64,000 nt of DNA, taken from assembly GCA_945881965.1 (NCBI GenBank), contig CAMCVS010000003.1, positions 248,001 to 312,000 of the forward strand, in the 5' to 3' direction. Below are positions 1 to 7,840 of this stretch, piece after piece. Position 1 is the first letter of the stretch, and each line of letters opens with the position of its first letter. The translations under genes were made by a program, and so were the position numbers. This DNA comes from Paracoccus haematequi (lineage in GTDB: Bacteria > Pseudomonadota > Alphaproteobacteria > Rhodobacterales > Rhodobacteraceae). The notes under the pieces were generated by a model, which did not search any database, was not told where the DNA came from, and was given only the letters and a program-made list of their open reading frames with translations.

Positions 1-193
1 GGGGCTGTTGCCTTCGGCCAGACCGTAGACAAGACCGCAAACAGACCCGCAGACCACCTCGCCTGCCGTCCGGCCCCGCCGGAACCGGATGCGAACACCG
101 AGCCGTCCCGCGCAATCGGGGCATAAAATGCCAGCCGTCAGGGCGAAGGCAAGACCGGGTCCGCTGGACCCAACGAATTGTGAGGACCGCAAG

Positions 194-430
194 ATGAGCG
201 ATATCGCAGACCGCGTGAAGAAGATCGTGGTGGAACACCTGGGCGTGGACGAGGACAAGGTCATCGAGAACGCCTCGTTCATCGACGATCTGGGCGCAGA
301 CAGCCTTGACACGGTCGAACTGGTGATGGCGTTCGAAGAAGAGTTCGGCATCGAAATTCCCGATGACGCCGCCGAAACCATCCAGTCCTTCGGCGATGCC
401 GTGAAATTCATCACCGAAGCCTCGGTCTGA
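194..430 (+). CDS. acpP: acyl carrier protein
   Basis: Carries the growing acyl chain as a phosphopantetheine thioester during type II fatty-acid synthesis in the cytosol. The 78-residue product is the usual ACP length. The modification site is Ser37 in the [11 protein letters not shown] motif, followed by the acidic helix II ([17 protein letters not shown]) that docks partner enzymes. The start at 194 is preceded by GAGGACC; upstream in-frame starts would add about 35 residues absent from ACPs. It is followed by a terminator and then fabF, the usual fab order. The 193 bases upstream hold no gene I can support. Confidence 0.98.
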   Translation: MSDIADRVKKIVVEHLGVDEDKVIENASFIDDLGADSLDTVELVMAFEEEFGIEIPDDAAETIQSFGDAVKFITEASV

Positions 431-478
431 TTTTCCGCCATCTGCGGCGCTTTAGCCCCGCAAGACCCGCGTATTTTG

Positions 479-507
479 CCCCCGTCGCGCGCTGCGGCGG
501 GGGTTTT
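479..507 (+). terminator. intrinsic terminator after acpP
   Basis: A 10-bp GC-rich stem (479-488 with 494-503, one G-T pair, 5-base loop) is followed directly by TTTT. It probably lets acpP be expressed at a higher level than fabF. Confidence 0.8.
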
Positions 508-607
508 CCGTTGCCGTGACATGGCATGGATCGCGCGCACCCGCTCTTGCCCCTGCAACGCACACCGGGGTATGACCGGGACAAATTAGCCGGGGAAGGA
601 TATGCGC

Positions 608-1867
608 ATGCGTCGTGTCGTTGTCACAGGACTGGGTCTGCTCACACCGCTGGCCTGCGGGGTCGAAGCCACCTGGGCGCGGCTGCTGGCCGGTGAATCC
701 GGTGCAGGCCCGATCACGCGCTTTGACGCCAGCCGCATTGCGACCAATTACGCCTGCGAAGTGCCGTTTGGCGATGGCACCAACGGGACCTTCAACCCCG
801 ATGACTGGATGGAACCCAAGGAACGCCGCAAGGTAGATGATTTCATCCTTTTCGGCATTGCTGCTGCGCGGCAGGCGGTCGAGGATTCCGGCTGGATGCC
901 CACCGATGACGAAGGCCGCGAACGCACCGGTGTCATGCTGGGGTCCGGCATCGGCGGGCTGCAATCCATTCAGGACACAACGCTGTTGATCGCCGAAAAA
1001 GGCCCGCGCCGTGTGTCGCCATTTTTCATCCCCGGCGCGCTGATCAACCTGATCTCGGGCCAGATCAGCATCCGCTATGGGTTCAAGGGGCCGAACCATG
1101 CCGTTGTGACCGCCTGTTCGACGGGCGCGCATGCCATCGGCGATGCGGCACGGCTGATCCAATGGGGTGACGCCGATGTGATGGTCGCAGGCGGGGCCGA
1201 GGCCGCGATCTGCGAAATCGGCATGGCAGGCTTCAACGCCTGCAAGGCGCTGTCCACCAAACGCGCCGACAACCCCAAGGCCGCGTCGCGCCCCTATGAC
1301 GCCGACCGCGACGGTTTCGTGATGGGCGAAGGCGCGGGGGCCGTGGTGCTGGAAGATTACGATCACGCCATCGCGCGCGGCGCGAAAATCTATGCCGAAA
1401 TCCTGGGTTACGGCATGTCCGGCGACGCCTATCACATCACTGCGCCTGCCGAGGATGGCGATGGCGCGTTCCGGTCGATGGCCGCCGCGCTGAAACGCGC
1501 GGGTCTGGACCCGTCCGCCATCGACTACATCAACGCGCATGGCACCTCGACGATGGCGGATGTGATCGAACTGGCCGCCGTGGAACGCCTTTTGGGCAAC
1601 CACGCCGCCAATGTCACTATGTCATCGACCAAATCCGCGACCGGGCATCTGTTGGGCGCGGCCGGCGCGATCGAGGCAATCTTTTCGATCCTCGCCATCC
1701 GCGACCAGATTGCGCCCCCCACGATCAATCTCGACAACCCCGCCGTCGCCACGCCCATCGACCTTGCGCCCAATGCCGCACGCCCGCGCAAGATCGACGT
1801 GGCGCTGTCGAACAGCTTTGGCTTTGGCGGCACCAATGCCAGCCTCGTCATCGGCCGGGTGCGCTGA
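608..1867 (+). CDS. fabF: beta-ketoacyl-ACP synthase II
   Basis: Condenses malonyl-ACP with acyl-ACP in fatty-acid elongation. The 419-residue protein has the full thiolase-fold triad: Cys170 in TACSTGAH, His311 in NAHGTST and His347 in ATGHLLGAAG, with Lys342 nearby and the C-terminal GFGGTNASLV loop. I prefer the ATG at 608 over the one at 602. The GGGGAAGGA ribosome site ends at 600, giving about 7 bases of spacing, and the family begins MRRVVVTGLG. Its stop overlaps the mltG start by one base (TGATG), implying translational coupling. Confidence 0.97.
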   Translation: MRRVVVTGLGLLTPLACGVEATWARLLAGESGAGPITRFDASRIATNYACEVPFGDGTNGTFNPDDWMEPKERRKVDDFILFGIAAARQAVEDSGWMPTDDEGRERTGVMLGSGIGGLQSIQDTTLLIAEKGPRRVSPFFIPGALINLISGQISIRYGFKGPNHAVVTACSTGAHAIGDAARLIQWGDADVMVAGGAEAAICEIGMAGFNACKALSTKRADNPKAASRPYDADRDGFVMGEGAGAVVLEDYDHAIARGAKIYAEILGYGMSGDAYHITAPAEDGDGAFRSMAAALKRAGLDPSAIDYINAHGTSTMADVIELAAVERLLGNHAANVTMSSTKSATGHLLGAAGAIEAIFSILAIRDQIAPPTINLDNPAVATPIDLAPNAARPRKIDVALSNSFGFGGTNASLVIGRVR

Positions 1868-3042
1868 TGTGGAAGGCGCTGGCGTCCAACGCGCTGACGC
1901 TGCTGTTGGTGCTGTTGTTTCTGGCGGGCGGGGTCATCCTCTGGGGGCGCGAGGAATTTGTGGCCGAAGGCCCGCTGGACGCGCCCATCTGCCTGCGCGT
2001 CGAACGCGGCACCAACATGGCGCGGGTGTCGGACACATTGGCGCGTGAGGGCGCCATCACATCCGGCACGCTGTTTCGGCTTGGCGCGGATTATGGCGAC
2101 AAGACGGGCGCGTTGAAGGCGGGCAGCTATCTGGTGCCGGAAAAGGCGTCGATGGCCAACATTCTGGACACGGTCACGCGCGGCGGCGCGTCCACCTGCG
2201 GCACCGAAGTGGTCTGGCGCGTCGGCGTCACCGCCGCATCGGTGCAGGTGCGCGAGTTGGACCCCACGACGGGCCGCTATGTCGAAACCGCCGAATTTGC
2301 CCCCGGCGAGGCCGCCCCTGCCCCCTATACCAAGGCCCGCGCCGAACCCGGCACCCGGTTCCGCGTTGCAGTGGCCGAAGGTGTGACCAGTTGGCAGGTC
2401 GTCGAAGGGCTGAAAGCCGTTGACCTTCTGACCGGCGACGTGCCCGCCGTCCCGCCCGAAGGCAGCCTAGCCCCCGACAGCTATGAGGTCGCCCAAGGCG
2501 ACACCCGAAGCGCCCTCATCGACCGCATGACCGCCGCACAGCGCACCACGCTGGCCAACGCATGGGCCAACCGCGCGCCCAACCTGCCGTTGGCCAGCCC
2601 CGAAGAGGCGCTGATCCTTGCCTCCATCATCGAAAAGGAAACCGGCATCGCCGCCGAACGTGGTCAGGTGGCGTCCGTGTTCGTCAACCGCCTGAACCGC
2701 GGGATGCGCCTGCAAACCGACCCCACGGTGATTTACGGCGTGACCAAGGGCCAAGGTGTGCTGGGCCGCGGCCTGCGCCAGTCTGAGTTGCGCGCCGCAA
2801 CCCCTTGGAATACCTATGTGATCGAGGGCCTGCCGCCAACCCCCATCGCCAATCCGGGCAGCGCGTCAATCGAGGCCGCGCTGAACCCGCTCGCCACCGA
2901 TTACGTGTTCTTCGTCGCCGACGGCACCGGCGGCCACGCCTTTGCCGTCACACTCGACGAACACCGCGCCAATGTCGAAAAATGGCGCAAGATCGAGTCC
3001 GAACGCGCCGCCGAACCCTCGCCGGTGCAGGGGCAGAACTAG
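1867..3042 (+). CDS. mltG: endolytic peptidoglycan transglycosylase MltG
   Basis: Inner-membrane lytic transglycosylase (YceG family) that cuts nascent glycan strands. The 391 residues comprise one N-terminal membrane span (about 8-27), a LysM-like region, and a YceG catalytic domain with the active-site glutamate, probably Glu256, in LASIIEKETG. The conserved MRLQTDPTVIYG and RAATPWNTY segments follow. It is coupled to fabF by a one-base overlap; fabF-mltG adjacency is common in proteobacteria. The next gene is convergent, with only 10 bases between. Confidence 0.95.
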   Translation: MWKALASNALTLLLVLLFLAGGVILWGREEFVAEGPLDAPICLRVERGTNMARVSDTLAREGAITSGTLFRLGADYGDKTGALKAGSYLVPEKASMANILDTVTRGGASTCGTEVVWRVGVTAASVQVRELDPTTGRYVETAEFAPGEAAPAPYTKARAEPGTRFRVAVAEGVTSWQVVEGLKAVDLLTGDVPAVPPEGSLAPDSYEVAQGDTRSALIDRMTAAQRTTLANAWANRAPNLPLASPEEALILASIIEKETGIAAERGQVASVFVNRLNRGMRLQTDPTVIYGVTKGQGVLGRGLRQSELRAATPWNTYVIEGLPPTPIANPGSASIEAALNPLATDYVFFVADGTGGHAFAVTLDEHRANVEKWRKIESERAAEPSPVQGQN

Positions 3043-3052
3043 ACCGCGCCGC

Positions 3053-4150
3053 TCAAGGCTTCAACCCATCACGGGCCGTGCAGGCGTCTGCGTTGCCCAT
3101 ATCGCAACCCTTGGTCAGGGCCGCCCGCGCCGCTGGCAGGTCAACCGCCGTGCCGATCCCGTCACGCAGGGCCAATCCGAACAGAAAGCAGCCTCCTTCG
3201 ACTTTACCCTCGCAGGCCCTTTGGTAAAAGCTACCCGCTTGCGTCGCATCCTTCGCCACGCCTTCGCCAACGAAATAATTTACCCCAAGAGTAAAGCAGC
3301 CTAACGGATGGCCGCCGTCGCAGCCCTGCCGATACAGCGCCACCGCCTGCCCCGCATCCACTGCCACGCCACGGCTCTTCTCATACATCAGCCCAAGGTT
3401 CGTGCAGCCCCGCGCCGCCCCGCCATCGCAGGAGGCGCGGAACAGTTCCACCGCGCGTTCAGGGGTTACCTGATAGGTTGCCACGGCCTCAGTCACGCAG
3501 GCCTCGGTCCGTCCGCCTTCGCAGGCATAGACCTGCAACAGGAACTTGCGGTCCTCGGTCTTGGCCAGACTCATCATCCGTTCACATATGCGGCCCTTGA
3601 AGATGGTGCAGACAGCTAAATCCAGCCGCGTCATACCGTTTTCGTCAGGCTTCAGCAGCCACCCCGCCCCCATCGCCCCTAACCACATGAACAGGCCCAG
3701 CAAAATCGACAGGATCACCGTGGGCTTGTTGGCCACATCCAGCACACGCGCGTCGCTGGCCCAAGACTTGAACCGCAGCAGCGCCGTGGACAGCACGTAA
3801 AGCCACAACCAGAGCGAGGTCATGAAGGTGGAATAGAACGGTGCGGAATAGACCGAAAAGGCCAGCGCGATTTCCATCGGGTCCTGATAATCGGCGGTGA
3901 ACAGCCCCGCCCGCTGTACCAGCCAGATCACCGCCAGAATGATTGCCCCGGTGATCACCAGATCGATGATCAGCACCACGGCCTGCAAGGACCAGTGCCG
4001 CAGCGCCGGCAGCTTGCCCAGCAACCAGCGGGTTTCCAGCAGCGACAGGTAATCCGCCACCAGATTGATCGCGACGCCAATCGCCAACGCTTCGATTAGT
4101 GCCATGTTGCCCAATGCGCCGCGCGTGTCCATCGCGCCCGTTTGCGCCAT
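3053..4150 (-). CDS. Sel1-repeat membrane protein, C-terminal part of a TGA-split frame
   Basis: 365 residues. The N-terminal half has about four hydrophobic helices, including a VADYLSLLETRWLL segment. The C-terminal half has four Sel1/TPR-like repeats, each with a cysteine pair (for example ASCDGGAARGC, QGCDGGHPLGC, KGCDMGNADAC). Paired cysteines in Sel1 repeats recall the Helicobacter Hcp proteins and suggest a disulfide-bonded periplasmic domain. The ATG at 4150 lies two codons after the TGA ending the 4157-4426 frame and is in the same phase, so the two probably form one 457-codon gene interrupted by a stop. GAGGG overlaps that stop and could allow re-initiation. Function unknown. Confidence 0.7.
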   Translation of the reverse strand: MAQTGAMDTRGALGNMALIEALAIGVAINLVADYLSLLETRWLLGKLPALRHWSLQAVVLIIDLVITGAIILAVIWLVQRAGLFTADYQDPMEIALAFSVYSAPFYSTFMTSLWLWLYVLSTALLRFKSWASDARVLDVANKPTVILSILLGLFMWLGAMGAGWLLKPDENGMTRLDLAVCTIFKGRICERMMSLAKTEDRKFLLQVYACEGGRTEACVTEAVATYQVTPERAVELFRASCDGGAARGCTNLGLMYEKSRGVAVDAGQAVALYRQGCDGGHPLGCFTLGVNYFVGEGVAKDATQAGSFYQRACEGKVEGGCFLFGLALRDGIGTAVDLPAARAALTKGCDMGNADACTARDGLKP

Positions 4151-4156
4151 GATCCC

Positions 4157-4426
4157 TCAGATCAGCGCCACGAACAGCACCGAGGCAACCGAGGACCGCA
4201 GCGCACAATGCAGGGACAGGTGGTTCCGCCCGAACAGCGCGTCGAACATGGTCAGGAATCCCTGCGCCCAAGGCTGGTTTCCCGTCCCCATCAGCCATAG
4301 CGCGATGTCGTCGCGGCGGGTCTGCGGGGTCAGCGACAGCGCGGCAAAGGTCATCAGGCCAAAGAATGCGGCCAATTGCGCCGCCGCACCCAGATTTGTT
4401 AGGATCCACTCAAGAAGAAGGTCCAT
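4157..4426 (-). CDS. small membrane protein, N-terminal part of the split Sel1 gene
   Basis: 89 residues with a hydrophobic helix at about 8-32 (AAAQLAAFFGLMTFAALSL) and another at the C-terminus (SSVASVLFVALI) that ends abruptly at TGA inside the apparent membrane span. The next in-frame codons are GGG ATC ATG, which open the 3053-4150 frame. The FLTMFDALFGRNHLSL segment looks like a cytoplasmic loop before a second span. I chose the ATG at 4426 over a GTG at 4432. A TGG-to-TGA change would explain the break; a sequencing error or true two-gene arrangement is also possible. Confidence 0.6.
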   Translation of the reverse strand: MDLLLEWILTNLGAAAQLAAFFGLMTFAALSLTPQTRRDDIALWLMGTGNQPWAQGFLTMFDALFGRNHLSLHCALRSSVASVLFVALI

Positions 4427-4503
4427 CGCCACACCGCTTACCCGCGCGTGGCCATGTCACCGGATCGCCCCGATTCCCGCAAGCAACTATCGCGGTGCGT
4501 GTC

Positions 4504-5217
4504 TCAGTCCCCCACCGCCACCACATAGGTGTGGATCGAGAACACCACCGCGCGGCTGACGGGCAAGCGCACAAGGCATTGGCGTTCCGTGCGGAAAAAG
4601 CGCGGGTTTTCCGGGCGGGGGCGGCGGTCCTGTTCGCTACGCGGCTGGTGCAATTCCGGGTCGGCATAGCGCAGCCCGTTCCAGCGCCACAAGGGTTTGT
4701 CCACCTGCACCCCGTCGAACAGCCGCTGCACGCGGGCGGCGATGTTGGCGTCGTAGCTGGCGACCGGCACATGGATACCCGTCAGCGGGCGCAGGAATTT
4801 CTCGGCCAGCATCCAGGACGCCGGAAAGCACAGCGCGGCGGCGGTCAACACGTGTTCCTCACCCCGCCGCTCCATGATCACCAGATCTTCCTGCACCAGC
4901 CGCGCCAGCGTGCGCATCGGATCGCCCATGACCAGCGGCACCGTGACGCCATCGGGCCGCGCGACCGCGTCGCCGACCGTATACCCCGGCCCCAGCCGCG
5001 CCAGCACATAGCCCAGCAATTCCTCTGCCGCAGGCCGCGCGCCCGCGTCCATCGCCAGCACGGCGGCGGGGCGCTCAGTCACCAGCGCATCGCGCCGCGC
5101 CATCTGGCCCGCAAAGGCTTCGTCCTGCACCAGCCAATCGGCCATCGCAAAGGGCTTGATCCCCGGCAGGGACGGGTGCGTGGTGACGTCATAGGGGATG
5201 CGGGTTTGCAGGATCAT
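4504..5217 (-). CDS. DUF3445 haem-dependent oxidative N-demethylase-like protein
   Basis: 237 residues matching the DUF3445 family, whose characterised members include subunits of dimethylamine monooxygenase. Recognisable segments are the N-terminal PYDVTTHPSLPGIKPF, central MGDPMRTLARLVQEDLVIM, and LCFPASWMLAEKFLRPLTGIH. The ending SIHTYVVAVGD is complete. It overlaps the Nudix gene by four bases (ATGA) and is the last of an overlapping trio on this strand. No dmm partner genes are nearby, so the amine substrate cannot be inferred. Confidence 0.8.
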   Translation of the reverse strand: MILQTRIPYDVTTHPSLPGIKPFAMADWLVQDEAFAGQMARRDALVTERPAAVLAMDAGARPAAEELLGYVLARLGPGYTVGDAVARPDGVTVPLVMGDPMRTLARLVQEDLVIMERRGEEHVLTAAALCFPASWMLAEKFLRPLTGIHVPVASYDANIAARVQRLFDGVQVDKPLWRWNGLRYADPELHQPRSEQDRRPRPENPRFFRTERQCLVRLPVSRAVVFSIHTYVVAVGD

Positions 5218-5732
5218 GGCAGTTTGTCCCGCATCACGGCCACGCTGTCACCCGCCAAAGCGGCAACCTCGGCCAGCGGCACCCATCGCAGTGCGCGCGA
5301 TTCGGCGTTACGGATCAGCGGGCGGGTCGCGTCCGCCCGGAACAGGAACCGGATGTCGTAATGCAGATGCGCCGGGTCTGCCCCCCGCGCCGGGATCAAA
5401 TGGATGTCGATATCGTGGATCGCGCCGGATACCTGCCGCGCGTTGACCCCCGTCTCCTCGAACAACTCGCGCGCCGCCACCGCCGCTACATCGCGCTGCC
5501 CGTCGCAATGCCCGCCCGGTTGCAACCAGCGGTCAAGCTTGGCGTGATGCAGTAGCAGCACCAACCCGCCACAGTCCGACAGACAGAACGCCGATCCTGT
5601 GATGTGCCCGGTGGCCGGATCGCGGTCAAAGGCACGCGGCTCGCGCGCCAGAAACGCCTGTGTGCGGGCCACCATATCGGCATCGCGGGCGTTACGGACA
5701 GGGTATTCCTGCAACAGCGCGTCCAGCATCAT
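5214..5732 (-). CDS. Nudix hydrolase
   Basis: 172-residue cytosolic pyrophosphohydrolase. The Nudix box is clear: GGHCDGQRDVAAVAARELFEETG, with the REL-EE core that binds the metal (described here as box start GGHCDG and core RELFEETG). Substrate not predictable. The ATG at 5732 overlaps the stop of the upstream EEP gene by four bases (ATGA), and its own stop overlaps the DUF3445 start by four bases, so the three are translationally coupled. A GTG at 5738 is a less likely start. Confidence 0.88.
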   Translation of the reverse strand: MMLDALLQEYPVRNARDADMVARTQAFLAREPRAFDRDPATGHITGSAFCLSDCGGLVLLLHHAKLDRWLQPGGHCDGQRDVAAVAARELFEETGVNARQVSGAIHDIDIHLIPARGADPAHLHYDIRFLFRADATRPLIRNAESRALRWVPLAEVAALAGDSVAVMRDKLP

Positions 5733-6589
5733 GGCCACACCTGCGCCACCAGCCCCAGATGATCCGATCCCAACGGATCGCGCCGCAGCACCGCGCCGCC
5801 GCCGGGCGCCAGCACATGATCAATCGCCACCGGCGCCCAGCCGCCGATGTAGAAACTGGCCTGCGCCGGACCCGCCCTCTGGGTGCGCGTCGCCTGCGCC
5901 ACCGCCGTCAGCGGCCAACCCCAGGGCACCATGTTGAAATCCCCCGCGACCAGAACCGGGCCGCTCAATCCCGCCAGCCCCGGCAACAGCGCCTCCACTT
6001 GCGCCCGCTGTCCATAGGGAAACGGCCAATGCAGATGCAGCGCGACAACCGTGATCCGCCCCTGCGGCATGGCCAGCGGCAGCACGGTCGCGCCCTTGGT
6101 CTGCGGGCAGATCAGCGGCCCCGCCGCAGGCCAGCGCGCCAGCACCGCTGTGCCACCCACGCCCGCAAAGGGGCAGAACCCTTGGGTCGGATAGCGCGCG
6201 GCCAGCGCCTGCATCACACCCAGGCGGTGTGCCTCGGTGACCTCCTGCAAGGTGATCACATCGGGGTTCACCGCCAGAATGTCGGCAAGCAGCGGCGCGG
6301 GGTCGGTCATGCGGAACGACAGGTTCTTCTGATACAGGCTGACAGGCCCCGGTGCGGCGGGTGTGACAAACGGCACCGCCACGCTGATCAGGGCGAACCC
6401 CGCCAAGACCAGCCCCGGCAGCACCGCCCACACGGGCTTCAACCGTGGCAACAGCCACAGCGCCAGCCCCCCCGCCACAACCGGGCGCACCACCGCCAGC
6501 GCGTCGCCAAAGGCGCTCCAGCGTCCGGCGAAACTGCCCGCGACGAGCAGGATCAGGCACAGGGTGATGCCGGGATGAATCAGCCGCAT
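5729..6589 (-). CDS. endonuclease/exonuclease/phosphatase-family protein
   Basis: 286 residues. Two or three N-terminal hydrophobic spans precede an EEP (DNase I-like) phosphoesterase domain with KNLSF, ITLQEV (metal-binding Glu), AGDFN and the terminal SDHLGLVAQV motif with catalytic Asp-His. The fold cleaves phosphodiesters or phosphomonoesters of nucleic acids, lipids or inositols; which one is unknown. The catalytic domain probably faces the periplasm. I chose the ATG at 6589 (GGGGG upstream) because earlier starts at 6607 and 6643 lie next to or before the terminator hairpin at 6610-6633. Confidence 0.85.
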   Translation of the reverse strand: MRLIHPGITLCLILLVAGSFAGRWSAFGDALAVVRPVVAGGLALWLLPRLKPVWAVLPGLVLAGFALISVAVPFVTPAAPGPVSLYQKNLSFRMTDPAPLLADILAVNPDVITLQEVTEAHRLGVMQALAARYPTQGFCPFAGVGGTAVLARWPAAGPLICPQTKGATVLPLAMPQGRITVVALHLHWPFPYGQRAQVEALLPGLAGLSGPVLVAGDFNMVPWGWPLTAVAQATRTQRAGPAQASFYIGGWAPVAIDHVLAPGGGAVLRRDPLGSDHLGLVAQVWP

Positions 6590-6609
6590 CACATTCCCCC
6601 GCGACATGC

Positions 6610-6633
6610 AAAAGGCCCCCGACGGGGGCCTTT
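6610..6633 (-). terminator. intrinsic terminator after bioY
   Basis: A perfect 10-bp inverted repeat (6611-6620 with 6624-6633, loop GAC) is flanked by A-run and T-run, so it is symmetrical. It lies just past the bioY stop and separates bioY from the EEP-Nudix-DUF3445 trio. Confidence 0.88.
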
Positions 6634-6655
6634 CATGACGCACACACGCCGCATC

Positions 6656-7261
6656 TCAGTCCCGCAGGCGGGCGGCCAGCGTCCACAGCGCCGGGAACAA
6701 CACCGCCGCCAGCACCAGCTTCAGCGCGTCCCCGATCAGGAACGGGGTCAGCCCTTTTTCCACTGTCCAGGCCCAGGTTTCGGCATAGGGCATCGTGTTC
6801 AGCCACAGCAGGCCGGGGATATAGATCAACGCATTGCCCACCAGCATCGCCAGCGCCATCTTGCCCGCCGAACGGTCCCAGCCGCGTGCCGCGAACCAAC
6901 CCAGCGCGACGGTGGCCAGCACATAGCCCAACAGATATCCGCCGGTGCCGCCCAGCATATAGCTTAAGCCCGCCTTGTCAGCCGACGACCCGGCAAACAC
7001 GTCAAACCCAAGCGCGCCAACGATCATGTAGCCAAGGATCGTGATCAGCCCCAGCCGCGCGCCATAGGCCGCCCCGATCGACAGCACCGCGAATGTGCCC
7101 ATCGTCACCGGAACCGGCCACATCGGCACCGCCAGCTTGGCCGACACCGCCAGCGCCGCGATGCCCGCGATCACCAGCGCCGCTTCTTTGACCAGCGCAG
7201 CCGCGCCTTGGGTTGCGCCAAACGTGTGGACAAGAACTTTGGCCGAAGTCGTGCTGGTCAT
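6656..7261 (-). CDS. bioY: biotin transporter substrate-binding subunit BioY
   Basis: Integral membrane S-component for biotin uptake of the energy-coupling-factor type. The 201-residue protein has about six spans and BioY hallmarks: LAVPMWPVPVTMGTFAVL, the long GGTGGYLLGYVLA segment and PFLIGDALKLVLAA. The ATG at 7261 has GGGG eight bases upstream; the GTG/ATG start nine codons earlier lacks this. No bioM or bioN is adjacent, as in many alphaproteobacteria where BioY may act alone or with a distant module. No BioR-like TTATCTATAA operator was seen upstream. Confidence 0.93.
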   Translation of the reverse strand: MTSTTSAKVLVHTFGATQGAAALVKEAALVIAGIAALAVSAKLAVPMWPVPVTMGTFAVLSIGAAYGARLGLITILGYMIVGALGFDVFAGSSADKAGLSYMLGGTGGYLLGYVLATVALGWFAARGWDRSAGKMALAMLVGNALIYIPGLLWLNTMPYAETWAWTVEKGLTPFLIGDALKLVLAAVLFPALWTLAARLRD

Positions 7262-7350
7262 GTGGTGATCCCCGTCATGGATTTGCAATATTTCGTTCAG
7301 GTTTGCCCTGCCCTGCCCCGCTCTGCAAGTAGGATTGCGCTAACGCGGGT

Positions 7351-7764
7351 TCACCGCCGATAGGTGGACCGCATGACGTAATCCTTGCGCGGCCCGGTGA
7401 CGCGCCATTCCGATGTCCAGACGGTCGCGGTCTTGGACATGCGCGCGAAATCATAGGTCACATCATACTGATCGGGATCACACCAATGCGTGCTATTCGC
7501 CGCACCTTTGGGCGTAAAGCGGTGAAAATCGCGGCCATCCTCGAACCGCACGGCGATGCCATCACCATCCGCCTGCCACAGATAGACCCGCGTGGCCTTG
7601 AAACTCGCCGTGCCAAGGTCCAGCCGCCCCTCTTCGGTCAGGCGCAGCCCGTCCCCGTCGCGGGTGAACCGCGCCACGCCGCTGAAACGCCCCGGTTGCC
7701 CCAGCCGGTCGTCGATCCGCCGCTCCAGCATCCACAGCCCTGCGAAATCCGCCAGCTTGATCAT
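7351..7764 (-). CDS. DUF6314 family protein
   Basis: 137-residue cytosolic protein with the family pattern LADFAGLWMLERRIDDR, a beta-rich middle (FSGVARFTRDGDGLRL, TRVYLWQADGDGIAVRFEDGRDFHRF) and the C-terminal WRVTGPRKDYVMRSTYRR. It is probably a lipocalin-like beta barrel, but the molecular role is not established. The ATG at 7764 is preceded by AGAGGG. It is divergent from purB with a 76-base shared upstream region. Confidence 0.82.
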   Translation of the reverse strand: MIKLADFAGLWMLERRIDDRLGQPGRFSGVARFTRDGDGLRLTEEGRLDLGTASFKATRVYLWQADGDGIAVRFEDGRDFHRFTPKGAANSTHWCDPDQYDVTYDFARMSKTATVWTSEWRVTGPRKDYVMRSTYRR

Positions 7765-7840
7765 ACCCTCTACCCCACCTGCTTGCCCCCCGTGATAACC
7801 GGGGCTAAGGACGCTGCGAACCCCCAAAAGGACCACCCCG

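Noticed and set aside
452-1603. 383-codon open frame antisense to fabF
   Set aside because: Product is His/Arg/Gly-rich with no family features; fabF on the other strand is certain.
7262-7350. Possible BioR operator upstream of bioY
   Set aside because: No TTATCTATAA-like palindrome is present.
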